Origin: Fibrobacter succinogenes
Lineage (GTDB): Bacteria > Fibrobacterota > Fibrobacteria > Fibrobacterales > CADBQJ01
Assembly (NCBI GenBank): GCA_902796785.1
Contig: CADBQJ010000026.1
Span: 1 to 8,901 of the forward strand
Length of the DNA stretch: 8,901 bases
Direction: 5' to 3'
The notes beneath the pieces were generated by a model that was not told the DNA's origin, searched no databases, and was given only the letters and a program-made list of their open reading frames with translations. Shown here piece after piece: positions 1-6,214 of this stretch. The translations under genes and the position numbers were made by a program. Numbering within the stretch: position 1 is the first letter of the stretch; the number at the start of each line of letters is the position of its first letter.

Positions 1-1
1 G

Positions 2-388
2 CTGGCGATTGCCGTGCAGGTGACCAACCCCGACTTCTACCTGCTCCAGGGCTGCCTGGCGACCGAGATGAACTTCTCCTTCTCCAGGTGGGCGCCCGAA
101 CGGCAGGAGCTCTCCGTCTCCGGGAAGCGGAAGCTGCCGCTCGACGGCGCCTCGCTCGTCGACGACGTGGAGTGGGTGGAGTACGCCGACCTCGACGAGA
201 AGAGCCGCGTGGTCTGGAGCTTCGTCAAGCCCTGCCGTCTCCTGGCCTTCCCCATGTCGACCCCGGCGGGCGAGAACTCGCGCGTGCAGTGCCTCAAGCT
301 CTTCGCCATCTGGGACCTCGAGCTGATGGGGCAGGGGAAGACGGTGGCGACCAGCGCGATCCGGGTGAAGAAAACGGGGCTGCTCTAG
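2..388 (+). CDS. Unrecognised protein, C-terminal part (5' end outside the window)
   Basis: The reading frame is open to the left edge, so this is the last 128 or so residues of a longer gene. The GTG at 14 and later ATGs are internal possibilities, but none has a convincing ribosome binding site. The visible part is soluble and looks beta-rich, with alternating hydrophobic and charged segments. It has no transmembrane helix after the first residues and three scattered Cys. I recognise no family. The TAG stop (386-388) directly abuts the ATG of the STAS-domain gene, so the two are almost certainly co-transcribed and probably translationally coupled. Its role may therefore be linked to the STAS / lytic transglycosylase pair. 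It could be the tail of a regulatory or cell-envelope protein, but the sequence here does not decide that. Confidence 0.75.
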   Translation: MAIAVQVTNPDFYLLQGCLATEMNFSFSRWAPERQELSVSGKRKLPLDGASLVDDVEWVEYADLDEKSRVVWSFVKPCRLLAFPMSTPAGENSRVQCLKLFAIWDLELMGQGKTVATSAIRVKKTGLL

Positions 389-1123
389 ATGAAGAACGCG
401 CTCGGCATCGGGATGGAGCACTCCGACGGCGGCACGACGGTGCTGGTCCTTTCGGGCATCCTGCGCGCCGACTCGCTCGACGAGCTGCGCAGCCGCATCC
501 GCGCCCTCGTGGAGGACGGCTGCAAGGTCCTCCTCTTCGACCTCCAGGAGGCGGAGATCCGCGGCCCCGAGATCAGGGAGTTCTTCCTCGAGGTCCTCAA
601 CGACATGCGTGGCCGCGGCGGGCGCGTCGCCCTGATCGCGCGGCGCCACGACGTGCTGGCCTACTTCGCCTCGGTGCGCAACATCCTCGAGATCTTCCCC
701 AGCCGCTCCAAGTTCCGCCGGACCGGGCTGGTGGAGACGCTCAAGCGGGGCGGCGTCACCTATTCGAAAAAGACCGGGGTGCGCCTTTCGCTGGGGATGG
801 CGCTCGTCGTCGTCCTGATCCTCGGCGGCTGGATCGTCACGCTCTGGAGCTTCGTCAGCGCGCAGTCCGAGCGCATCGCGCGCCAGCAGGAGCTCCTCTC
901 GCGCTACGAGACCGAGCGCGCGGCCATGGAGAACGAGCTCGAGGAGCTCCACCGCAAGCTGGCCCCCCTCAACGCGCTCGGCCTGGTCTCCGACTCGCTG
1001 ATGAACGCCGACTACAGCTTCTCGGGCGACTGGATCGACCACCTGGAGGAACGGTTCCGCCGCAAGGAGGCGGCCGATTCGCTCCGCCGCCTGCAGGAGA
1101 CGGAGGCGAAGGGGGCGAAATGA
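389..1123 (+). CDS. STAS-domain membrane protein with periplasmic coiled coil
   Basis: A 244-residue protein in three parts. Residues about 5-110 look like a STAS (anti-sigma-factor antagonist-like) domain: a beta strand (VLVLSG), a helix (LDELRSRIRALV), the strand KVLLFDL, a helix after EIRGPEI, and the strand RVALIA. Residues about 134-156 form one strong transmembrane helix. Residues about 157-195 are a charged heptad-like coiled coil (ERIARQQELL, ERAAMENELEELHRK), followed by a short charged tail. With the positive-rich 108-132 segment before the helix, the STAS part should be cytoplasmic and the coiled coil periplasmic. The position where SpoIIAA-type STAS proteins carry a phosphorylatable Ser/Thr has no Ser or Thr (AEIRGPEI, 55-62). 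STAS domains act as binding modules in anti-sigma antagonists, MlaB and SulP transporters; which role applies here is unknown. The ATG directly follows the upstream stop. The stop overlaps the next gene's ATG in ATGA. Confidence 0.8.
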   Translation: MKNALGIGMEHSDGGTTVLVLSGILRADSLDELRSRIRALVEDGCKVLLFDLQEAEIRGPEIREFFLEVLNDMRGRGGRVALIARRHDVLAYFASVRNILEIFPSRSKFRRTGLVETLKRGGVTYSKKTGVRLSLGMALVVVLILGGWIVTLWSFVSAQSERIARQQELLSRYETERAAMENELEELHRKLAPLNALGLVSDSLMNADYSFSGDWIDHLEERFRRKEAADSLRRLQETEAKGAK

Positions 1124-1848
1124 GGCTCCCCGTTCTCCGCCGCGTTCCGCGCACCATCCGGCTGGGGACGCTCCAGCTGGTCGTCCTCCTCGTCGCGCTC
1201 ACCCTCCTCGTGGGGTCGCTGGTGGCCCGCGGGGCGCGCAACTCCTTCCTCCTCGACGACCTGGCCGCCGCGCAGCTGTCGCGGCAGACCGAGCTCCAGC
1301 GGCTCTCCGGCGAGCTGCGGCAGTGGAGGCAGTTCGGGCGCATCGTCTCGGCGCTCGACTTCCTCTCGCAGAGCCGGCTGCGCGGCGACGACCTGATCCA
1401 GACCTCGCGCATGCTCTACGGCATGTCGCGCTCCGTGGGGTTCGACCCGCTGCTGATCCTGGCGGTGGTCAGCGTGGAGAGCCGGGGCAACCCCGCCGCG
1501 CAGGGGAAGTTCCGCTCCGGCAACGTCAGCGGGGCGGTGGGGCTCATGCAGATCAAGTACGAGACGGCCCGCATCGTCGGCCGCAGCATCCGCAACCCCG
1601 TCCGGCGCGAGTGGGACCTGCTGCGACCCGACGTCAACCTCCTCTACGGCACCGCCTACCTGCTGCAGATGGTCAACCGCTACGGATCGCTCGAAAAGGG
1701 GCTGATCGCCTACAACATGGGCCCGGGCGCGCTCGAGTCGGCGCTCGCCGGCCACCGCCGCCTTCCCCGCCGGTACTACAACCGCGTCCTCAGCAACTAC
1801 CGCGGCCTCGTCCAGCGCTTCGGCGAAGACCCGTTCGACGAGGAATAA
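1120..1848 (+). CDS. Membrane-anchored lytic transglycosylase (SLT domain)
   Basis: A 242-residue protein that should cleave the MurNAc-GlcNAc bond of peptidoglycan in the periplasm, giving 1,6-anhydro-MurNAc ends. Residues about 17-37 are an uncleaved N-terminal membrane anchor after a basic start. Residues about 50-75 form a short amphipathic or coiled region. Residues about 95-230 are the SLT (soluble lytic transglycosylase, Slt70-like) domain. It contains the ES motif with likely catalytic Glu120 (SVESRGNP), the GAVGLMQI motif at 138-145 and the AYNMGPG motif at 197-203, all characteristic of family 1 transglycosylases. The start is the ATG at 1120, which overlaps the stop of the STAS gene by 4 nt (ATGA), with a purine-rich GGAGGCGAAGGGGG stretch upstream. 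Coupling to a STAS membrane protein suggests a dedicated partner controls or positions the enzyme. Family assignment is firm; the physiological role is inferred. Confidence 0.92.
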   Translation: MRLPVLRRVPRTIRLGTLQLVVLLVALTLLVGSLVARGARNSFLLDDLAAAQLSRQTELQRLSGELRQWRQFGRIVSALDFLSQSRLRGDDLIQTSRMLYGMSRSVGFDPLLILAVVSVESRGNPAAQGKFRSGNVSGAVGLMQIKYETARIVGRSIRNPVRREWDLLRPDVNLLYGTAYLLQMVNRYGSLEKGLIAYNMGPGALESALAGHRRLPRRYYNRVLSNYRGLVQRFGEDPFDEE

Positions 1849-1863
1849 TCGCGCCGCGGGGCG

Positions 1864-1887
1864 TTCAATTAGTTATTTTAGCTCCAA
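1864..1887 (+). promoter_or_regulatory. Likely promoter of the TolC-MlaC transcript
   Basis: The 39-nt gap after the transglycosylase gene contains a sharp AT-rich island. It carries TATTTT at 1874-1879, within TATTTTAG (one mismatch to the Bacteroidetes-type TAnnTTTG element). It ends 8 nt before the GTG at 1888 and 14 nt before the ATG at 1894. I see no clear -35 element and no Shine-Dalgarno. Transcription starting 6-8 nt after the box would give a leaderless or nearly leaderless mRNA. Confidence 0.45.
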
Positions 1888-3279
1888 GTGGGCATGACGC
1901 GCAAAATCGCGCTCGGCTTGGCCGCGCTGTCGATCCTGGGAACGGAGCTCTTCTCGGCTCCGCTCACGCTCGGCGAGTATCTCCAGGCGGCGTCGGACAA
2001 CGACCCCACGCTGGCCGAGACCCGCTACCGCCGCGAGCTGACCCAGATCAAGAAGGACGAGCTGGTCCACAAGGCCATCCTCCCCAAGTTCCAGCTGACG
2101 ATGGGCTTCGGCCCCTACCCGGGCGTGCGCGAAGGCGACTACTACACCGACGCGAACGGCGCCATCAAGCAGCACGGCGACGAATACGACTTCACCACCT
2201 ACGCCCCCATGTTCGCCTCGGAACTGGAGCTGGCCCAGCCCCTCAACGTCGGGCGGCTGCGGCTGGGGCAGCGGGCCCTCGAGGCCGGCGAGCGGGTGGA
2301 GGAGTGGAAGATCCGCAAGTCCGAGTTCGAGCGCGAGGCCGAGCTGCAGTCCTACTGGTACGGCCGGCTCTACGCGCTCGACATGCAGAACCTGCTGAAG
2401 GAGGCGAGACGCCAGTTCGACAAGCTCCTCGACAAGGTGGAGGAGATGCTCGACGAGGGCGACGAGTCCGTTTCGCAGCTGGACCTGCTCGAGCTGAAGA
2501 CCAACCTGCACTCCCTGCGCGAAGGGGAGTACCAGGCCGCCGAAGGGCTCCAGAACGCCGAGCGCGGGCTCCGCTTCGCCCTGGGCGACTCGCTGGGACG
2601 CGACTTCGCCGTCGCCGACACGCAGCTGGCCATGCGCCCCGAGCCCCTTCCGCCCGTGGAGGCGCTGATCGGCCGCATGGCGGAGGCCCACCCCGACTGG
2701 CGCCAGCTGGAATACGGCCTGGAGGCGCGGCAGAGGCAGGTGGACCTCGAGGCGGCCAACCTCGGGCCCGAATTCTTCCTCTTCGGCCGCGTGCAGTACT
2801 CCACGCTCTGGTCGCGCGAGGGGAACGACCGGTTCAGCCGCGACCAGACCGACGACCTCGACGGCGCGCTGGGGATCGCCATGCGCGTCCGGCTCAACTT
2901 CTGGAGCGGCGCGGACAAGCTGAAGCGCCAGAAGTGGGAGCTCCAGAGCCTCCGCCGCAAGGCCGCCTACGCCAAGGACGGTCTGGAGACCCTGCTGCGC
3001 ACCCAGTACGCGACCGTGGAGTCGCAGAAGCAGACGGCCGAAAGCGCCGCCGAGGCGCTGCGCCTCTCCGACTCCTGGCTGAAGGGCGCCGCCATGCGCT
3101 ACGACATCGACCCCTCCGAAGGCGGCCTGCTCGTCAAGGCCTTCACCAACTGGGTGAAGATGCGGCAGACCTGGGCCAAGGCGGTCTACCAGTACAACTG
3201 TTCCTACGCCAGGCTGATGGCCGCCGCCGGCGTCCCCTTCCGGGACTACGGCTCCGTCGGCGAAGGCAAAACCCGATAA
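1888..3279 (+). CDS. TolC-family outer membrane efflux protein
   Basis: A 463-residue protein with a signal peptide (MTRKIALGL..., likely cleaved after FSA at residue 24), giving a mature protein of TolC size. The layout fits two outer-membrane efflux (OEP) repeats. Repeat 1 (about 28-240) has long charged helices and the segment EGDESVSQLDLLELKTNL (189-206). Repeat 2 (about 256-450) has a long helix ending in Y-rich QYNCSYARLMAAAG. Strand-like stretches (LPKFQLTMGF, FFLFGRVQYS, GIAMRVRLNFWSG) would form the barrel. TolC proteins assemble as trimers, making an outer-membrane channel and periplasmic tunnel for efflux pumps or secretion systems; no inner-membrane partner is present here. The start is GTG at 1888 or ATG at 1894, two codons downstream. 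Neither has a Shine-Dalgarno. I prefer 1888 because its distance from the TATTTT box matches the other two AT-island promoters in the window. mlaC follows 12 nt after the stop. Confidence 0.88.
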   Translation: MGMTRKIALGLAALSILGTELFSAPLTLGEYLQAASDNDPTLAETRYRRELTQIKKDELVHKAILPKFQLTMGFGPYPGVREGDYYTDANGAIKQHGDEYDFTTYAPMFASELELAQPLNVGRLRLGQRALEAGERVEEWKIRKSEFEREAELQSYWYGRLYALDMQNLLKEARRQFDKLLDKVEEMLDEGDESVSQLDLLELKTNLHSLREGEYQAAEGLQNAERGLRFALGDSLGRDFAVADTQLAMRPEPLPPVEALIGRMAEAHPDWRQLEYGLEARQRQVDLEAANLGPEFFLFGRVQYSTLWSREGNDRFSRDQTDDLDGALGIAMRVRLNFWSGADKLKRQKWELQSLRRKAAYAKDGLETLLRTQYATVESQKQTAESAAEALRLSDSWLKGAAMRYDIDPSEGGLLVKAFTNWVKMRQTWAKAVYQYNCSYARLMAAAGVPFRDYGSVGEGKTR

Positions 3280-3291
3280 AAAGGAGCATCC

Positions 3292-3873
3292 ATGTTCCGA
3301 AAGACCCTCCTCTGCGTCGCGCTGGCCTCGATCGTCGCCCTCGCCGACGCCGCCCCCGATCCCGTGGGGCTGATCCGCGCCAAGGACACCGAGCTCCGCG
3401 GGCTGCTCAAGCAGCAGAAGAAGGCGGCCACGCCCGAGCGCCGCGAGAAGATCAAGACGCTGATCAACTCCGTCTTCGACTTCAAGGAGCTCGGCCGGCG
3501 CGCGCTCCCGAGCGCCACCTGGAAGGGGGCCTCGCCCGAGCAGCAGAAGAAGTTCGTCGACGAGTTCCGCCGCATGGTGGAGAACAACTCCGTCAAGCAG
3601 CTCGACTCCTACGAATCCGACAGCTCGCGCTACGAACCCGCCAAGATCAACGGCGACAAGGGCGAGGTGACGGTGAAGATGTGGAACAAGGGGAACATGT
3701 CGGTGGTGGTCTACAAGCTCAAGCTCGAAAACGGGCAGTGGCGCGCCTGGGACTTCGTCATCGACGACCTGAGCACCATGCGCAACTACCGCGACCAGTT
3801 CGCCAAGATCCTCAAGGAGAAGGACCTGGACGGGCTGATCGAGACCATCTCGAAGAAGGCCGACGAGCCCTGA
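3292..3873 (+). CDS. MlaC/Ttg2D-like periplasmic phospholipid-binding protein
   Basis: A 193-residue exported protein. It has an N-terminal signal peptide (MFRKTLLCVALASIVALADA, cleavage near residue 20-21) followed by an MlaC/Tol-Tol-Ttg2-type domain. Supporting features are helices carrying INSVFDFKELGRRAL (58-72), SPEQQKKFVDEFRRMV (81-96), the strand series KGEVTVKMWNKGNMSVVVYKLKLENGQWRAW in pieces over 123-153, and WDFVIDDLSTMRNYRDQFAKIL (153-174), the usual C-terminal region of the family. MlaC carries phospholipid across the periplasm between an outer-membrane MlaA complex and the inner-membrane MlaFEDB transporter, as part of outer-membrane lipid asymmetry. None of those partners is in the window; the upstream gene is TolC-like. 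It has a strong ribosome binding site AAGGAG (3281-3286) 5 nt before the ATG. It ends just before a plus-strand terminator. Length is close to the usual family length. Family call is fairly sure; lipid specificity is not visible. Confidence 0.87.
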   Translation: MFRKTLLCVALASIVALADAAPDPVGLIRAKDTELRGLLKQQKKAATPERREKIKTLINSVFDFKELGRRALPSATWKGASPEQQKKFVDEFRRMVENNSVKQLDSYESDSSRYEPAKINGDKGEVTVKMWNKGNMSVVVYKLKLENGQWRAWDFVIDDLSTMRNYRDQFAKILKEKDLDGLIETISKKADEP

Positions 3874-3891
3874 CCGGGCCCGGATTCCGGC

Positions 3892-4314
3892 CTACGGTTC
3901 CGGCGGCGGAAGGGAGCACCCCTCGCCGCCTTCCTTTTTCTCGGGCAGGCGCAGCGCCGGGGTGAAGTCGGCCGTGCAGGGGTCGTCGGACCGCTCGCGG
4001 AACCAGATCACCTCGCCCTCGTCGCCCACGAAGAACCGCAGGCAGCGCCACCGCTTCGTCTCGGGCGACTTGGCCCGCATGCGGTGGTGCCCCGGGGCGA
4101 GTTCGGCGATCGGCAGGCCGTCGCGGAGCTTGACCCCGTCGACCTTCACCGCGAGCCACTCCTCCTCGTCGAGGAGGTTGACGGCGAAGCGGCCGCCGTC
4201 GGACGGTTCGGGGGCGGCGCCCAGCCAGGAGCGGACCATCGTCCCGCCCGCGACCAGCGCGGCGACCAGCGCGGCGGCGCCGAGGGCGCGGGGGAGGGCG
4301 TTTTCGGGGATCAC
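3892..4314 (-). CDS. Small membrane-anchored protein with weak PEGA-like stretch
   Basis: A 140-residue protein (142 if the ATG at 4320 is used), last in the minus-strand operon. Residues about 7-24 (counting from the GTG) form an Ala/Val/Leu-rich hydrophobic segment, either an uncleaved anchor or a signal peptide. The remaining 115 or so residues would be periplasmic. The stretch from AVKVDGVKLRDGLPI to ELAPGHHRMRAKSP resembles the VDG...L.PG.H pattern of PEGA-type beta domains, but this is weak. It has two Cys in the rest (CLRFF and DDPCTADF) and a third near the Pro-rich end (GCSLPPPEP). Start choice: GTG at 4314-4312 overlaps the upstream stop as GTGA and has GAGG 8 nt upstream, whereas ATG at 4320-4318 has GAGG only 2 nt upstream, so I prefer GTG. 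Its last residues are encoded over the opposite-strand terminator. Function unknown; context suggests it works with the barrel and lipoprotein encoded upstream. Confidence 0.75.
   Translation of the reverse strand: MIPENALPRALGAAALVAALVAGGTMVRSWLGAAPEPSDGGRFAVNLLDEEEWLAVKVDGVKLRDGLPIAELAPGHHRMRAKSPETKRWRCLRFFVGDEGEVIWFRERSDDPCTADFTPALRLPEKKEGGEGCSLPPPEP
3902..3940 (+). terminator. Intrinsic terminator of the TolC-MlaC transcript, inside the convergent gene
   Basis: GGCGGCG (3902-3908) pairs with CGCCGCC (3924-3930). Inside it, AGGG (3911-3914) pairs with CCCT (3920-3923), leaving a GA bulge and an AGCAC loop. The stem is followed directly by TTCCTTTTTC (3931-3940). This is a typical Rho-independent terminator read on the plus strand, about 28 nt after the mlaC stop. 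On the minus strand there is no T-tract after the hairpin, so it looks one-directional. The same bases encode the C-terminal residues of the convergent minus-strand gene. Confidence 0.72.
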
Positions 4315-5501
4315 CGCCATTTCCTCATGTTCCAGGAGAGCCCGCCGCGGAGGAAGAGCTCGAAGGTGGATTCGGCGGGGCGGTCCTGCAGCGCGCCGCC
4401 GTCCACCGGGTTGTCGCGGCTCTTGCGCGAGCGGTTGGAGAGGCCGGTCTCCACGCGCAGCGCCCACTTGCCGCCGTGCATCAGCGCGCAGCCGGCGCCG
4501 ACCGACCCGCCCTTGACCGCGACCAGCTCGAAGACGCCGTCCATCGGCCGCTTGGCCCCGGACTCCCACTCCACGTGGTCGTTGTAGGCGGTGAAGTGGA
4601 ACCCCAGCAGGAGGTAGGGGTTGATCTCCAGCTTTTCGGTCAGCAGCCAGGTGTAGCCGAGGTGGGTCCGCACGCCGAACTCGAAGCGGTCCACCGTCCA
4701 CTCCTCGATGCCGGGGTTGGTCGCCTCGTCGTACTTCATGCCGAAGCGCGACCATTCGAGGAAGGCGCCGATGCCGACGAACCGGGCGTAGGTGACGCCG
4801 TATTCCACGTAGAGGGCGGGGGAGGCGTGGTGCAGCCAGTCCCAGGCCGAGGCGGAGTCGGTGTTGTGCGTGTAGTGGTCGATCCGCGCGCCGCGGTGGC
4901 CGCCGACGCCCCAGATTCCGCCCGCGCCGACGGTCAGCGCGAAGTCGACCGGGGTCTGGTCGCGGTAGAAGGCGATCGGCTCCTTCATGGCCTCCTCGCG
5001 CTCCTTCTCGGTCGGGATGGGGACCGCGGGGCCCGAGAAGAGGTCGGCGATCCGGTCGAGGGAGCCCTTGTCGTTCGAGCGGACCAGCCGCGAGGGGCCG
5101 CGTTTGCCGTCGTGGAAGACCACCACCCAGCTTTCGTTCCCGCTCCTCTTGAAGAGGAGGAGGTAGTCGTCGCGGCGGTCCTCGAGGATCTTGCGGACCT
5201 CGGGGTGGCGCGCCTCCAGGTCTTCGGAGGCGGCGTTCCCGCGGAGGTTGGCGGTCAGCCAGGCGGCGTACTTGCGGAAGGCGTCGTTGCGCTCCAGCGA
5301 GCCGGCGACGGCGCAGCGCGGGCGGCCCAGCTCGGGGTTGACCGTGCGCAGCTCGGCGCAGAGCGAATCGGGCGCCGGGGCCCAGGGGTCGCCGTTGGGG
5401 ACGATCTCGAAGCGGGCGTCGCGGTAGAGCGTCAGCGGCGCCTCCTTGGCCAGGAGCGGAACCGCGGCGAAGAGCAGCAGGAAGGGGAGGATCCGCCTCA
5501 T
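4311..5501 (-). CDS. Probable outer-membrane beta-barrel protein, unknown function
   Basis: A 396-residue exported protein. A signal peptide (MRRILPFLLLFAAVPLLAKE, cleavage after LLA at about 18) is followed by an N-terminal soluble domain at about 20-175, with Cys48 and Cys63 that could pair. This domain contains DDYLLLFKRSGNESWVVVFH (111-130). From about 185 to the end come amphipathic strands rich in Gly and aromatics: VDFALTVGAGGIWGVGG, ALYVEYGVTYARFVGIGAFLEW, RFEFGVRTHLGYTWLL, LEINPYLLLGFHFTAY, ELVAVKGGSVGAGCALM, KWALRVETGLSN and finally FELFLRGGLSWNM. That is about 8-10 strands, fitting a small outer-membrane barrel, though it does not end in the usual C-terminal Phe. ATG 5501-5499 overlaps the lipoprotein stop in ATGA and has GGGAGG 7 nt upstream. 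I recognise no named family. The barrel reading comes from strand pattern only. Confidence 0.8.
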   Translation of the reverse strand: MRRILPFLLLFAAVPLLAKEAPLTLYRDARFEIVPNGDPWAPAPDSLCAELRTVNPELGRPRCAVAGSLERNDAFRKYAAWLTANLRGNAASEDLEARHPEVRKILEDRRDDYLLLFKRSGNESWVVVFHDGKRGPSRLVRSNDKGSLDRIADLFSGPAVPIPTEKEREEAMKEPIAFYRDQTPVDFALTVGAGGIWGVGGHRGARIDHYTHNTDSASAWDWLHHASPALYVEYGVTYARFVGIGAFLEWSRFGMKYDEATNPGIEEWTVDRFEFGVRTHLGYTWLLTEKLEINPYLLLGFHFTAYNDHVEWESGAKRPMDGVFELVAVKGGSVGAGCALMHGGKWALRVETGLSNRSRKSRDNPVDGGALQDRPAESTFELFLRGGLSWNMRKWR

Positions 5502-6214
5502 CGCGCGACCTCCCGGTAGAGGCGCGTGCGGCGCTGGAGGTCGATCAGGAGCTGGGCGTAGAGCTCGTCGAGGGCCTGGAGCGTGAGCGGCCGGACGAGC
5601 GGGCGCTCGGCCTGCGCGATGCCGTAGGCGCGGTACTGCTGCAGCCTGTTGTCCCAGAGCGTCCAGACGAGCGCGGCGTCGAGCGCGGCGGGCTTTTCGC
5701 CGGGCTCGGAATAGCTGTTGGCGAGGGTGTAGTCGTAGAGGGAGCGGGCCCGCAGGTCGAATCCCACCGTCAGCTCGCCCAGGATCAGCACCAGGTCGGG
5801 CTCGGCGTCGCCGGCGCGCTGGAGGTCGCCCTGCCAGGGCCAGCGGACGGGCACGAAGACGGTCCCGTCCACCTGGTGGTTCTCGCGCGGCGCGAAGCCC
5901 AGCGAGTCGGGGTTCCCGAGCCGGAGCTCGCTTCCGAGCGCGTCGCGCGCCCAGGCGTCGAAGATCGAGTCGCTCCGGGCCAGCAGCACGGGGTGGACGT
6001 CCTCGCTGTAGATCTTCAGGTCCTCGACGAAGACGTCGCGCCCGACGAGGACGAACTCCTCGGGGACGAGCTTCGTGACCGCGAGGGAGCCGGTCGGCAG
6101 ATCGGCGAAGGCGGGGTTGGCGCGCCAGAGCGCGGCCTGCTTCTCCGCGCATCCCGCGAGCGGGACGAGCAGCGCGAGCGCGAGGCCCGCGAGGAGCCCC
6201 CGCCGGGACCTCAT
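5498..6214 (-). CDS. Lipoprotein of unknown function
   Basis: A 238-residue protein with a lipoprotein signal: a basic MRSRRG start, a hydrophobic core and the lipobox LAGC, with lipidated Cys22 expected. Ala at +2 would favour the outer membrane under the E. coli Lol rule. The mature part begins with a Pro/Ala linker. It then has alternating strand and helix segments including LVLILGELTVGFDLRARSLYDYTL (141-164) and a long C-terminal helix (LQALDELYAQLLIDLQRR, 212-229). The layout, with one segment that would read out a total value (ALVWTLWDNR) followed by a helix, is loosely like envelope-assembly lipoproteins, but I recognise no family. Its ATG overlaps the pyrE stop in ATGA, with GGGAG about 4 nt upstream, and its own stop overlaps the barrel gene's ATG the same way. 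It probably acts with the barrel protein. Confidence 0.85.
   Translation of the reverse strand: MRSRRGLLAGLALALLVPLAGCAEKQAALWRANPAFADLPTGSLAVTKLVPEEFVLVGRDVFVEDLKIYSEDVHPVLLARSDSIFDAWARDALGSELRLGNPDSLGFAPRENHQVDGTVFVPVRWPWQGDLQRAGDAEPDLVLILGELTVGFDLRARSLYDYTLANSYSEPGEKPAALDAALVWTLWDNRLQQYRAYGIAQAERPLVRPLTLQALDELYAQLLIDLQRRTRLYREVAR

Noticed and set aside
88..1119. Long plus-strand open frame running upstream of the transglycosylase ATG in the same frame
   Set aside because: Its product is Arg/Pro/Ala/Gly-rich low-complexity sequence, as expected from an off-frame reading of the STAS gene; only the part from 1120 is real.
1851..1879. Possible terminator after the transglycosylase gene: CGCC (1852-1855) with GGCG (1860-1863), then a T-rich stretch
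   Set aside because: The stem is only 4 G-C pairs plus one G-U, and the T-rich run is broken and better explained as the tolC promoter box.
3874..3883. Perfect palindrome CCGGGCCCGG in the gap between the convergent genes
   Set aside because: It has no loop and no T-tract on either side, and such palindromes are common by chance in G+C-rich DNA.
1323..3965. 880-codon plus-strand open frame across tolC and mlaC
   Set aside because: Arg/Pro/Ala-rich shadow in G+C-rich DNA; the overlapping frames carry recognisable TolC and MlaC sequences with signal peptides.
4476..5519. 347-codon plus-strand open frame opposite the barrel gene
   Set aside because: Val/Glu/Asp/Gly-rich mirror of the minus-strand gene, with no signal peptide or domain; the minus gene has a signal peptide, ribosome binding site and stop/start overlaps.
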